A stretch of 64,000 nucleotides of DNA from Streptomyces typhae. Lineage in GTDB: Bacteria; Actinomycetota; Actinomycetes; Streptomycetales; Streptomycetaceae. Made by a program: the position numbers and the translations under genes. The DNA is taken from assembly GCF_009755605.1 (NCBI RefSeq), contig NZ_WPNZ01000010.1, positions 248,001 to 312,000 of the forward strand, written 5' to 3'. Position 1 is the first letter of the stretch. Every line of letters starts with the position of its first letter. The notes under the pieces were generated by a model that saw only the letters and a program-made list of their open reading frames with translations, searched no databases and was not told where the DNA came from. This document shows, piece after piece, positions 44,478 through 57,444 of this stretch.

Positions 44478-45311
44478 TCAGCCCTTGACGGCTCCCGCCG
44501 CGAGGCCCGAGCCGAGCCTGCGGTGGACGAGGACGAAGAAGATCATGACGGGCACCGTGACCAGCGTGGAGCTGGCCATGACGGGCCCCCAGGACGTGGT
44601 GTTCTCCCCGAAGAACTGGAAGATTCCCACCGCGGCCGTGTATTTGTCACTGCCCTTCATGAAGGTGTACGCGAAGACGAACTCGTTCCACGCCGTGATG
44701 AAGGCGAAGATCGACGTGGCCACGAGGCCCGGTCCGACCAGCGGAAGGAGCACCGACCAGAACATCCGGAACCAGGACGCCCCGTCGATGTACGCGGCTT
44801 CCTCGACCTCCTTGGGCACCGCCGCGACGAAGCCGCGCAGGGTCCAGATCGCGAACGGCAGCGAGAGGGCGATGTAGACGATCGACAGGCCGAGCAGCGA
44901 GTTGAGCATCTCGTAGTCCCGCATCTGGATGAACAGCGGGATGACCAGGGCCTCCAGCGGCACCATCTGCACGATCAGGACCATGATCAGCACGGAGGTG
45001 CGGAACTTGAACTTGAAGCGGGCCACCGCGATCGCCGCGAACAGCGAGAGCACGGCCGCCGCCAGGATCGTGGCGATGCCGACGATCGCGGAGTTCAGCA
45101 GGTACTGGCCGAAGTTGCCCCGGTCGAAGACGAAGTCGAAGTGCTCGAAGCTGACGCCGCTCGGCAGCAGGTCCGAGCCTCGTGTCAGCGCCTTCGGGTC
45201 GAAGGCCGTGGAGACCATCCAGTAGACCGGGAACAGCGTGAAGACCAGGAGCGCCGCGACGGCGAGCGGCAGGCCGATGCGTGAGGCGAGCGGGGTGCGT
45301 CGGGTGGTCAC
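44478..45311 (-). CDS. Sugar ABC transporter permease (MalG-like, CUT1)
   Basis: The 277-residue product starts at the GTG at 45311, overlapping the upstream permease stop by 4 nt. Six membrane helices are seen, beginning ASRIGLPLAVAALLVFTLFPVYWMVSTAF. The coupling loop EEAAYIDGASWFRMFWSVLLPLVGPGL matches the EAA motif of MalG-type permeases. It forms the channel with the MalF-like partner. No ATPase gene is in the operon, as usual for Streptomyces CUT1 systems served by the shared MsiK ATPase. Confidence 0.95.
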   Translation of the reverse strand: MTTRRTPLASRIGLPLAVAALLVFTLFPVYWMVSTAFDPKALTRGSDLLPSGVSFEHFDFVFDRGNFGQYLLNSAIVGIATILAAAVLSLFAAIAVARFKFKFRTSVLIMVLIVQMVPLEALVIPLFIQMRDYEMLNSLLGLSIVYIALSLPFAIWTLRGFVAAVPKEVEEAAYIDGASWFRMFWSVLLPLVGPGLVATSIFAFITAWNEFVFAYTFMKGSDKYTAAVGIFQFFGENTTSWGPVMASSTLVTVPVMIFFVLVHRRLGSGLAAGAVKG

Positions 45312-46318
45312 AGGTCCTCCTCCCCCTGCCGGAACAGTGTGCGGATGTACACGATGGTGATGACGAGCAGCAGCAGCGTCAGGAGGACGGCCGCCGCGGC
45401 ACCCGCGCCGTAGTCGTTCTTGGCGAACGCCTCGATGTAGGAGTACACGCCGAGGTTGTAGACGTCGGGGTTGGAGCCGCTGCCTCCCGGCATCAGGAAG
45501 ACCTGGGTGAAGACCTTGAAGTCCCAGATGGTGGAGAGGATGGTCACCACCAGGAAGACGGGCTTGATGGTCGGCACGGTGATCTTCCAGAACCGCTGCC
45601 AGGCGTTGGCGCCGTCGAGCTCCCCGGCCTCGTACAGCTCCTTCGGGATCGTCAGGAGCCCGGCGAGGACGGTGATCGCCACGAACGGGAAGCCGTGGTG
45701 CACGACGTTCAGGGTGGCGATGCCGTAGAACGGCAGGCGCTCGGTGAACCAGTTGGTGGTCTCGGCGTCGATCAGGCCCATGGAGTCGGCCATCTGGCTG
45801 ACCATGCCGTCCTCCGGCGAGAACAGCCAGATCCAGACGTAGGTGCCGGTGACCGCGGGCATCGCCCAGGCGGCCAGGATCGACACGGAGCAGATCAGCT
45901 TCCAGGTCGGGCCGAGCCGGTTCAGGAGCAGCGCCACGGCCGTGCCGAGCGCGACGGTCAGACCGACGCAGGCGATCGCGAAGAACACCGTGTTGGGAAG
46001 GACCGTCTTCCACAGCAGATCGCTCTTGAGCAGGTCCTTGTAGTGGTCGAACCCGGTGAACGTGGCCTCGCCGCCGCCGAACTTGACCTTGTAGTCCTGG
46101 AGCGAGAGCTTGCCGACCTGGATCAGCGGCCACAGCAGCAGGCCCGCGAGGACGATCAGCGAGGGGGCGAGGAGGACCCAGGGGCGGGTGAGGTTGACCA
46201 GTCTCTTGCGGCGGCGCGCGGCCTCGCCGTTGTCGGTCGGGGCGGCGGGGCTGAGGCCCGAAGAGCCGGAGGAACCGGCCTTCGAGCCGTCGCCGACGAG
46301 CATTTCTTTCACTTTCAC
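45308..46318 (-). CDS. Sugar ABC transporter permease (MalF-like, CUT1)
   Basis: The product has 336 residues from the GTG at 46318; GTG 46312 and ATG 46303 are alternatives. A Ser/Gly-rich cytoplasmic start and a basic stretch (RRRKRLV) precede six helices beginning PWVLLAPSLIVLAGLLLWPLIQV. The EAA loop is ELYEAGELDGANAWQRFWKITVPTIKPVF. It pairs with the MalG-like protein encoded next. Only 9 bp separate it from the binding-protein gene, so all three form one operon. Confidence 0.95.
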   Translation of the reverse strand: MKVKEMLVGDGSKAGSSGSSGLSPAAPTDNGEAARRRKRLVNLTRPWVLLAPSLIVLAGLLLWPLIQVGKLSLQDYKVKFGGGEATFTGFDHYKDLLKSDLLWKTVLPNTVFFAIACVGLTVALGTAVALLLNRLGPTWKLICSVSILAAWAMPAVTGTYVWIWLFSPEDGMVSQMADSMGLIDAETTNWFTERLPFYGIATLNVVHHGFPFVAITVLAGLLTIPKELYEAGELDGANAWQRFWKITVPTIKPVFLVVTILSTIWDFKVFTQVFLMPGGSGSNPDVYNLGVYSYIEAFAKNDYGAGAAAAVLLTLLLLVITIVYIRTLFRQGEEDL

Positions 46319-46327
46319 TCGCCTCTG

Positions 46328-47629
46328 TTACTTGTCCTTGGCGAACATCTCGTCCATGTCCTTGGCCGCCTTGTCCGCGGCCTCCTTCACGGACGACTTG
46401 CCGGTGAGGATCGACTGCACCATGCCGGGGATGACCTGGGAGCCCTGGATCTCGCCGTACGCCTTGGTCTTCGGCACCGTGGCGCCGGCCTCGATCATCT
46501 GCTTCGCGAACGGCTCGACCAGCGGGTCCTTCTGGTCCTCGATCTTCTTCAGCTCGGAGTTCTGGCCGGGGAAGTAGTTGGTCTGCTTGGCCCACTTCGC
46601 GGCGAACTCACCGGTGGTCATGAGCTTGACCAGCTCCCAGGCGAGGTCCTTCTTGTCCGTGTTGAACGCGGACAAGTAGGAACCGCCGAGGAAGGACTTG
46701 CTCATCCCGCCGGTCTGGCCCGGGATCGGGATGGCGGCCAGCTTGCCCTTGAGCTTCGGGTTCGCCTCCACGATGGCCTTCGGCGTCCAGTTGCCGCTGA
46801 CCGACATGGCGATCTCGCCCTTGTTCCAGGCGTCGCCGACCTCCTTCTCGGTCCAGGTGTTCACCTTGGCCGGGGAGACCTTGTCCTTGGTGGCGAGGCC
46901 CGTGTAGTACTCCAGGCCCTCGATGGACTTCGGGGAGTTGATCTCCGACTTCCACACGTCGCCCTGCTTGGTGGCGAGTTCGCCGCCCGCGCCCCAGACG
47001 AAGGCGGTCGCGAACATCTCCGCGCCGCCCGCGACCGGGAACGGCACCAGGCCCGGCTCCTTCTCCTTCAGCGTCTTCGCCGTCTCCTGGAGTTCCTTCC
47101 AGTTCGTCGGCGCCTTCAGCTTGTGCTTCTCGAAGATGTCCTTGCGGTACACGATGGAGCGCACGCCCGCGTACCACGGCATGCCGTACTGCTTGCCGTC
47201 GAGCGTGCCCGCGTCCTTCAGGCCCTCGACGAGGTCGTTGGTGAGGCCCGACTTTTTCACGTCGTCCGTCACGTCGACGAGCGCGCCGGTCTCGGCGAAC
47301 TGCGGCACCCAGGTCGTGCCGACCTCCGCCACGTCCGGGACCTGGTCCTCGCCGCCCTCGATGGCGGTGGTGAACTTCTTCTGGGCGGTCGCCCACTGCT
47401 GGTACTCGACCTTGATCTTGGCGCCGGTCTTCTTCTCGAAGGCCGCGCCGACCTCCTTGAAGAAGGGCCGGGGGTCGGGGTTGGTGCCCTCCATGATCCA
47501 CACGGTGAGCGTCTTGCCCTTGCCGTCAGCCTTGTCGCCGCTGCCGCCGTCGCCGTCATCGCCGCACGCGGTTGCGGTGAGAGTGAGCGTCAAGGCGATA
47601 CAACCCGCCGCGATGACACGTCGCTTCAT
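46328..47629 (-). CDS. Sugar ABC transporter substrate-binding lipoprotein (CUT1)
   Basis: The 433-residue product starts at ATG 47629, with AAGGGGG upstream. The signal MKRRVIAAGCIALTLTLTATAC ends in a lipobox with the lipidated Cys near residue 22. The mature fold is a family 1 solute-binding protein (TLTVWIMEGTNPDPRPFFKEVGAAFEKKTG, WYAGVRSIVYRKDIF, FAKWAKQTNYFPG). CUT1 proteins bind di- and oligosaccharides. A DasR-like site 58 bp upstream suggests control by N-acetylglucosamine status, so chitobiose or another amino sugar is possible; the ligand is not proven. Confidence 0.93.
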   Translation of the reverse strand: MKRRVIAAGCIALTLTLTATACGDDGDGGSGDKADGKGKTLTVWIMEGTNPDPRPFFKEVGAAFEKKTGAKIKVEYQQWATAQKKFTTAIEGGEDQVPDVAEVGTTWVPQFAETGALVDVTDDVKKSGLTNDLVEGLKDAGTLDGKQYGMPWYAGVRSIVYRKDIFEKHKLKAPTNWKELQETAKTLKEKEPGLVPFPVAGGAEMFATAFVWGAGGELATKQGDVWKSEINSPKSIEGLEYYTGLATKDKVSPAKVNTWTEKEVGDAWNKGEIAMSVSGNWTPKAIVEANPKLKGKLAAIPIPGQTGGMSKSFLGGSYLSAFNTDKKDLAWELVKLMTTGEFAAKWAKQTNYFPGQNSELKKIEDQKDPLVEPFAKQMIEAGATVPKTKAYGEIQGSQVIPGMVQSILTGKSSVKEAADKAAKDMDEMFAKDK

Positions 47630-47686
47630 ACCGGCCCCCTTCAGGTTCATTTGGTGTGAGCGATTCTGGTCACACAGAGTGTGGGC

Positions 47687-47696
47687 GGTCTAGACC
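47687..47696 (-). promoter_or_regulatory. DasR-like (dre) operator before the sugar ABC operon
   Basis: GGTCTAGACC is a perfect 10-bp palindrome and equals the core of the DasR response element. It lies 58 bp upstream of the binding-protein start. In the operon's orientation it reads AGGGTCTAGACC, sharing 11 bases with the site at the pyk start. Confidence 0.55.
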
Positions 47697-47755
47697 CTTT
47701 TCGCGAAGCGGCCGAACCGTAATCACCGTTGCGCGGTGCGCTATGCCGTGCAACT

Positions 47756-47778
47756 GCCGTTGCGCCTCCCGCAACGGC
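47756..47778. other. Hairpin in the spacer between the ABC operon and gltD
   Basis: GCCGTTGCG-cctcc-CGCAACGGC is a perfect 9-bp stem between the gltD terminator and the ABC operon promoter. It may back up the gltBD terminator or be an operator. Confidence 0.4.
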
Positions 47779-47798
47779 ACGTTAACCTCCCGGGCACC

Positions 47799-47850
47799 GA
47801 AAAACGCGACGCCCACCCAGTGTCCGGTCGGGGACAGGGCAGGCGTCGCG
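47799..47850 (-). terminator. Rho-independent terminator of gltBD
   Basis: A 9-bp outer stem (47805-47813 with 47842-47850) encloses an inner TGTCC/GGACA stem. Leftward it is followed by TTTTTCGG. It lies 48 bp past the gltD stop. Confidence 0.85.
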
Positions 47851-47897
47851 CCAGTTCCGTACGCCGTTGTACGGGACGAATGAAGGGACCGTACGGG

Positions 47898-49350
47898 CTA
47901 TACCGTGAGGGACCTGTCGGTCGGGCGAATGGGCGAGGGAAGATCACTCGCACCGGTGAGGAAGCGGTCCACGCCCCGGGCGGCCGAGCGGCCCTCGGCG
48001 ATGGCCCACACGATCAGCGACTGCCCGCGGCCCGCGTCACCGGCGACGAAGACACCGGGGACGTTGGTCTGGAACTCGCCGTCACGGGCGACGTTGCCGC
48101 GCTCGTCCAGGTCGAGCCCGAACTGGTCCACCAGGCCGTTGTCACGGTCCGTGCCGGTGAAGCCCATCGCGAGGGTCACCAGCTGCGCGGGGATGCGCCG
48201 TTCGGTGCCCGGCTTCGGCGTGAGCTTGCCGTCCACGAACGCGACCTCGACCAGGTGCAGGAACTGCACGTTCCCGTCCTCGTCGCCTTCGAAGTGGGTG
48301 GTCGAGACGGAGTACACCCGCTCGCCGCCCTCCTCGTGCGCCGAGGTGACCTTGTAGAGCATGGGGAACGTCGGCCAGGGCTGACCGGGCGCCCGGTCCT
48401 CGCCGGGGCGGGGCATGATCTCCAGCTGGGTGACGGAGGCCGCGCCCTGGCGGTGCGCGGTGCCCACGCAGTCCGCCCCGGTGTCGCCGCCGCCGATGAC
48501 GACGACGTGCTTGCCCTCGGCGGAGACGGGCGTGGTGACGTAGTCGCCCTCCTGCACCTTGTTGGCGAGCGGCAGGTACTCCATGGCCTGGTAGACGCCC
48601 TTGAGCTCGCGGCCGGGGACGGGCAGGTCACGGGCGGTGGTGGCGCCCGCGGCGACGACCACGGCGTCGTAGCGCTTGCGGAGCTTGGCGGCGTCGATGT
48701 CGCGGCCGATCTCCACGCCGGTGCGGAACTTGGTGCCCTCCGCGCGCATCTGCTCGATGCGGCGGTTGATGTGCCGCTTCTCCATCTTGAACTCGGGGAT
48801 GCCGTAGCGCAGCAGACCGCCGATGCGGTCGGCGCGCTCGTACACGGCGACGGTGTGCCCGGCCCGGGTGAGCTGCTGGGCGGCGGCGAGGCCCGCCGGG
48901 CCCGAGCCGATCACGGCGACCGTCTTGCCGGAGAGCCGCTCGGGCGCCTGCGGCGCCACGTCACCGGTCTCCCAGGCCTTGTCGATGATGGAGACTTCGA
49001 CGTTCTTGATGGTGACGGCGGGCTGGTTGATGCCGAGGACGCACGCCGCCTCGCAGGGCGCGGGGCACAGCCGCCCGGTGAACTCCGGGAAGTTGTTCGT
49101 GGCGTGCAGCCGCTCGGAGGCGGCGGACCAGTCCTCGCGGTAGGCGTAGTCGTTCCACTCGGGGATGAGGTTCCCGAGCGGACAGCCGTTGTGGCAGAAC
49201 GGAATGCCGCAGTCCATGCAGCGCGAAGCCTGCTTGGAGATGATCGGCAGGAGCGAGCCCGGGACGTAGACCTCGTTCCAGTCCTGGACGCGCTCGCCGA
49301 CCGGGCGGGTCTCGGCGACCTCGCGGCCGTGGTTCAAAAAGCCCTTGGGA

Positions 49351-49358
<8 letters not shown>
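47898..49358 (-). CDS. gltD: Glutamate synthase (NADPH) small subunit
   Basis: The 486-residue product starts at ATG 49358, overlapping the end of gltB by 8 bp. The N-terminal part holds two Cys clusters for 4Fe-4S centres ([20 protein letters not shown] and [15 protein letters not shown]). FAD and NADPH Rossmann motifs follow: [15 protein letters not shown] and [14 protein letters not shown], with the C-terminal [20 protein letters not shown]. It passes electrons from NADPH to the large subunit, which makes two glutamates from glutamine and 2-oxoglutarate. It ends with a strong terminator. Confidence 0.97.
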
Positions 49359-53913
<4,555 letters not shown>

Positions 53914-54007
53914 CGGCACTCCCGTCGTCGTGATGGGGGCAACCTCCCGGGCGACTAGGGGCTCCGGGGGCGCGAGCGGCGATAGGGACGACGTTGGCCC
54001 TGGCTAA

Positions 54008-54023
54008 ATTTCGTGCAGGTTAC
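54008..54023 (-). promoter_or_regulatory. GlnR-like box upstream of gltB
   Basis: In the gltB orientation it reads GTAAC, 6 bp, GAAAT. The GlnR consensus is GTnAC-n6-GAAAC, so nine of ten positions match. It lies 95-110 bp before the gltB start, a suitable position for an activator. Confidence 0.5.
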
Positions 54024-54198
54024 ATGATGGACCGCTTCTCGAAAAGCGGATACTTCATTCCAACATGTGGACAAGGCGCTCTGGGGTGGCGAGCGGAGGA
54101 AAGGGGTTCCGGCGGACAGATCGATGGCCGCGGACCCGGAGCGCCAGGGGCCTCATTGCCCGCAGCGCTTACGGCTCATGCCCAGCCACCGAGGAATC

Positions 54199-54214
54199 GA
54201 AACCGCACGGTAAC
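54199..54214 (+). promoter_or_regulatory. Second GlnR-like element, about 290 bp upstream of gltB
   Basis: GAAAC, 6 bp, GTAAC on the plus strand contains the two GlnR half-sites in swapped order, as in the middle of extended boxes. No flanking half-sites are seen, so support is weaker than for 54008-54023. Confidence 0.3.
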
Positions 54215-54221
54215 GGCTACT

Positions 54222-54239
54222 TATGCAGAATCCTGCATA
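54222..54239. promoter_or_regulatory. ARG-box-like palindrome between VIT1-like gene and gltB
   Basis: TATGCAG-aatc-CTGCATA is a perfect 7-bp inverted repeat. TATGCA and TGCATA arms about 6 bp apart resemble Streptomyces ArgR sites. It is also 14 bp past the VIT1-like gene stop, where a weak hairpin terminator would be expected. Confidence 0.35.
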
Positions 54240-54252
54240 CACCTGCGGCCGC

Positions 54253-54984
54253 CTATCCTACGGCCGTCCCGAACAGACTGCCCAGGGCGTACGTCACACC
54301 CGCCGCGGCGCCACCGAGAGCGAGCTGCCGCAGCCCGCTGAACCACCAGGACCGCGCGGTCACCCTGGCCACCACGGCACCGCACGCGAAGAGACCGGCC
54401 AGGGCCAGCAGCACCGCGGGCCACAGGGCATCGGCACCGAGCAGATACGGCAGCACGGGCAGCAGCGCGCCGAGGGCGAAGGCGCCGAAGGAGGACACGG
54501 CGGCGACCAGCGGCGAGGGCAGGTCGCCCGGGTCGATGCCGAGCTCCTCGCGAGCGTGGATCTCCAGGGCCTGCTCCGGGTCCCGGGACAGCTGCCGGGC
54601 GACCTCGCGGGCGAGGCCCGCCTCGACGCCGCGCGACTCGTACAGCGCGGCCAGCTCCGCCTCCTCGTCCTTGGGGTGCTTGCGCAGCTCGCGGCGCTCC
54701 ACGTCCAGCTCCGCCTCGACCAGCTCGCGCTGGGAGGCCACGGAGGTGTACTCGCCCGCCGCCATGGAGAAGGCCCCGGCCGCGAGGCCCGAGAGCCCGG
54801 TGATGACGATGGTCTGCTGCGAGACGGAACCGCCGGCGACGCCGGTCATCAGCGCCAGGTTGGACACCAGGCCGTCCATGGCACCGAACACGGCGGGGCG
54901 CAGCCAGCCACCGTTGACGTCACGGTGGGTGTGGTTGTCGCGGTGCGCCTCGTGCAGTGCTGCTTCGGTCTCGATGACGGCCAT
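54253..54984 (-). CDS. VIT1/CCC1-family iron or manganese transporter
   Basis: The product has 243 residues from ATG 54984 (MAVIETEAALHEAHRDNHTHRD); upstream in-frame starts would add an unusual Cys/Gly-rich stretch. The first helix WLRPAVFGAMDGLVSNLALMTGVAG carries the Asp and Met used for metal passage. AAGEYTSVASQRELVEAELDVERRELRKHPKDEEAEL is the acidic cytoplasmic metal-binding region, followed by three more helices (VSSFGAFALGALLPVLPYLL). The family exports Fe2+ or Mn2+ from the cytoplasm. It is divergent from the ribokinase-like gene. Confidence 0.92.
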   Translation of the reverse strand: MAVIETEAALHEAHRDNHTHRDVNGGWLRPAVFGAMDGLVSNLALMTGVAGGSVSQQTIVITGLSGLAAGAFSMAAGEYTSVASQRELVEAELDVERRELRKHPKDEEAELAALYESRGVEAGLAREVARQLSRDPEQALEIHAREELGIDPGDLPSPLVAAVSSFGAFALGALLPVLPYLLGADALWPAVLLALAGLFACGAVVARVTARSWWFSGLRQLALGGAAAGVTYALGSLFGTAVG

Positions 54985-55298
54985 GACGGACCCGTGCTCC
55001 TTCCTCGTGCGGACGGGGACACGGCGCGCCTCGCGGCTTTGCGCCCCGGCACACACGGACAGGGCCCTCCGGGCCCCGCCTCCTCCCCCTGAACAACATC
55101 GAAAGTACGCGCGAAAAATCCCGCCCGCCAGCAAGGAAGGCCGTACTTACCTGCGAAGACGCGCCGAAGGAGTGACGCTGAGCGGGGTCGTGCCCCCTTG
55201 TGTGCCGCGGTGTGGCAGAGATGCTCCGAGGCGTCCGGCGGCAGCCTCCACGGACTCGGCACCCCCGCAGACCTCACCACCCGGGAGACACAGCGCTC
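54985..55298. other. 314-bp spacer between VIT1-like and ribokinase genes
   Basis: No gene is supported. An inverted repeat AAGTACG (55103-55109) and CGTACTT (55142-55148) with 32 bp between lies near the middle and may be part of the divergent promoters. Nothing else stands out. Confidence 0.5.
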
Positions 55299-56198
55299 AT
55301 GACCCATATCGCCGTCTTCGGCAGCACCAACATGGACCTCGTCGCGTACGTGGCGAAGGCCCCGCAGCGCGGGGAGACCGTCACCGGCCGGGAGTTCCGC
55401 ACCCTGCCCGGCGGCAAGGGCGCCAACCAGGCAGTCGCCGCGGCCCGCGCGGGCGCCACCGTCGCGATGATCGGCGCGGTCGGCAACGACGCCTTCGGCA
55501 GCGGGCTGCGCTCCGCCCTCGACCACTCGGGGGTGGACACCGACCTGCTGCGGACCGTGGAGGGCCCGAGCGGCACCGCCCACATCGTCGTCGACGACGA
55601 CGGCGGCAACGCGATCGTCGTCGTCCCCGGCGCCAACGCCTCGCTCACCGCCCTGTCCGCGGGCGACACGGCCGAGATCGCCGCCGCCGACGCGCTGCTG
55701 CTCCAGCTGGAGACTCCCCTGGAGGGGGTGCTGGCCGCCGCGCGGGCCGCCCGCGAGAGCGGTGTGCGCACGCTCCTCACCCCGGCCCCGGCCCAGCCGC
55801 TGCCGCCCGAGCTCCTCGCCGCCACCGACCTGTTGCTGCCCAACGAGCACGAGGCCGCAGCCCTCACCGGCATCGACGACCCGGCCGCCGCGGCGGCCGC
55901 CCTGCTCTCCCAGGTCCCGGAGGTCGTCGTCACGCTCGGCGCCGCGGGCAGCCTCTACGCGGCCCGCGGCGCCGCACCCGTGACGGTGCCCGCGCGCCGG
56001 GTCACCGCGGTGGACACCACGGGCGCAGGTGACACGTTCGTGGGCGCCCTCGCGGTGTCACTCGCCGAGGGCACACCCATGCCACAGGCCCTGGAGTGGG
56101 CGTCGGCGGCGTCCGCGCTCTCCGTGCAGCGGCCGGGGGCGTCGGCGTCCATGCCGTACCGCACGGAGATCGACGGGGCGGCGGGCGGCACGGCGTGA
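55299..56198 (+). CDS. rbsK: Ribokinase family sugar kinase
   Basis: The 299-residue product starts at ATG 55299. PfkB-family motifs are complete: AVFGSTNMDLVAYV, LPGGKGANQAVAAARAGA (sugar-binding Gly-Gly and Lys-Gly-Ala-Asn) and, near the end, VDTTGAGDTFVGALAVSLAEG with the catalytic Asp. GSTNMD and GGKGANQA match ribokinase rather than fructokinase. It phosphorylates ribose, or another pentose, at O5. No ribose transporter genes are adjacent. Confidence 0.9.
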   Translation: MTHIAVFGSTNMDLVAYVAKAPQRGETVTGREFRTLPGGKGANQAVAAARAGATVAMIGAVGNDAFGSGLRSALDHSGVDTDLLRTVEGPSGTAHIVVDDDGGNAIVVVPGANASLTALSAGDTAEIAAADALLLQLETPLEGVLAAARAARESGVRTLLTPAPAQPLPPELLAATDLLLPNEHEAAALTGIDDPAAAAAALLSQVPEVVVTLGAAGSLYAARGAAPVTVPARRVTAVDTTGAGDTFVGALAVSLAEGTPMPQALEWASAASALSVQRPGASASMPYRTEIDGAAGGTA

Positions 56199-56249
56199 GG
56201 CCCGCGACGCCCCGACGCCTCCTTCGGGCGTCCGCGCGCTCGGCCTCAC
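56195..56249. terminator. Hairpin between convergent rbsK and lgt
   Basis: An outer stem GTGAGGCC/GGCCTCAC (56195-56202 with 56242-56249) encloses a smaller GACGCC/GGCGTC hairpin. It begins at the rbsK stop and ends 20 bp before the lgt stop. Confidence 0.55.
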
Positions 56250-56268
56250 CGCGCTCGCGTCCGGGCGC

Positions 56269-57222
56269 TCAGCTCTTCTCGGCGGCCGACTCCGCGGCCC
56301 CCTCGGACTTCGCGTCGGCCGCCACGGAGTCGGACTCGGTGTCGGCGGGGTCCGAGGGCTCGCCCTCCTTGTCCTTGACGCCGTCTCCGTCCGAAACCCC
56401 GGAGCCGGTCAACGGCTCGACGACCTCCTCGCGCCCCGGCCGCGTACGCGCCGACACCACGAGGTAGACCACGGCGAGCACGAAGACGGCGAGCGCGGTC
56501 CAGTTGTTGAGGCGCAGACCGAGGAACTCATGGGCGTCGTCGACGCGCATGTACTCGATCCAGAAGCGGCCCACGCAGTACGAGGCGACGTACAGGGCGA
56601 AGGCGCGGCCGTGGCCGAGCCTGAAGCGGCGGTCGGCCCAGATGACCAGGACGGCGACGCCGACGCACCACAGCGACTCGTACAGGAAGGTCGGGTGGTA
56701 GGTGCCGGGCACCCGTCCGTCCTCCGCGGACGTGATCTTCAGGGCCCACGGCAGGTCGGTCTCCCTGCCGTACAGCTCCTGGTTGAACCAGTTGCCCCAG
56801 CGGCCGATGGCCTGGGCGACGGCGATGCCGGGCGCGAGGGCGTCGGCCCACGCGGGCAGCGGAATCCCGCGCCGGCGACAGCCGATCCAGGCGCCGACCG
56901 CGCCGAAGGCGATCGCGCCCCAGATGCCGAGGCCGCCCTCCCAGATCTTGAAGGCGTCCACCCAGTCGCGGCCGTCGCTGAAGTACAGCTGGTAGTCCGT
57001 GATCACGTGGTAGAGGCGGCCGCCGACGAGCCCGAAGGGCACCGCCCACACGGAGATGTCCGCCACGGTGCCTGGTCGGCCGCCGCGGGCGATCCATCGC
57101 TTGTTGCCGAGCCACACGGCAACGAAGACGCCGATGATGATGCAGAACGCGTAGCCGCGCAGCGGAATGGGGCCGAGGTCGACCACTCCGCGGGACGGGC
57201 TGGGGATGTAGGCAAATTCCAT
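56269..57222 (-). CDS. lgt: Prolipoprotein diacylglyceryl transferase
   Basis: The 317-residue product starts at ATG 57222 (MEFAYIPSPSRGVVDLG). Seven helices are visible. The Lgt signature is GRWGNWFNQELYG, and the catalytic Arg/His region lies in VGGRLYHVITDY and YHPTFLYESLW. It transfers diacylglycerol from phosphatidylglycerol to the lipobox Cys of prolipoproteins in the membrane, such as the two binding proteins in this window. About 50 acidic residues (EPSDPADTESDSVAADAKSE) extend the C-terminus, as often in Streptomyces. Confidence 0.97.
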   Translation of the reverse strand: MEFAYIPSPSRGVVDLGPIPLRGYAFCIIIGVFVAVWLGNKRWIARGGRPGTVADISVWAVPFGLVGGRLYHVITDYQLYFSDGRDWVDAFKIWEGGLGIWGAIAFGAVGAWIGCRRRGIPLPAWADALAPGIAVAQAIGRWGNWFNQELYGRETDLPWALKITSAEDGRVPGTYHPTFLYESLWCVGVAVLVIWADRRFRLGHGRAFALYVASYCVGRFWIEYMRVDDAHEFLGLRLNNWTALAVFVLAVVYLVVSARTRPGREEVVEPLTGSGVSDGDGVKDKEGEPSDPADTESDSVAADAKSEGAAESAAEKS

Positions 57223-57304
57223 GGCAGGGTCGACGCTACCGTGCCGGCCGTGCGCGACGGCAGCCAGCCCGGCAACGGGTCCGTAACGGGACCGGTCGGG
57301 CGGA

Positions 57305-57337
57305 CCCCCCCCGGCGGGCGCCCGCCCGCCCCCCCCC
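57305..57337. repeat. C8 and C9 homopolymer tracts
   Basis: Runs of eight (57305-57312) and nine (57329-57337) C residues lie in the spacer upstream of lgt and downstream of the DsbA-like gene. They could slip in replication, or reflect sequencing difficulty. They are outside coding sequence. Confidence 0.6.
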
Positions 57338-57444
57338 GCAACAGGGAGGACAAAAACACCAATCGCCCCCCCGCCCGCCACGGGGTCCGTCCCGGGCCGG
57401 GTCGGCCGCACGCCGCCGGGCGGCGTCCGGCCGGCCGCACCGGG

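Larger units (their letters stand above)
53914..54252. other. 339-bp regulatory spacer upstream of gltB
   Basis: The region holds no gene. It contains the two GlnR-like elements, the ARG-box-like palindrome and a small hairpin CCGCTT-ctcgaa-AAGCGG (54032-54049). It is less GC-rich around 54000-54070, where the gltB promoter probably lies. Confidence 0.6.

Noticed and set aside
44478-47629. Joint GH101/GH35/ABC transporter locus for disaccharide import
   Set aside because: It is tempting as the missing importer, but the ABC operon has a DasR-like site and not the GTCCA operator found at the two hydrolase genes, and lies 10 kb away.
57223-57440. Phase-variable promoter at the C8/C9 tracts before lgt
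   Set aside because: The tracts are in a spacer with no identified promoter, and lgt is essential or nearly so in most bacteria; C runs of this length may also be sequencing artefacts.
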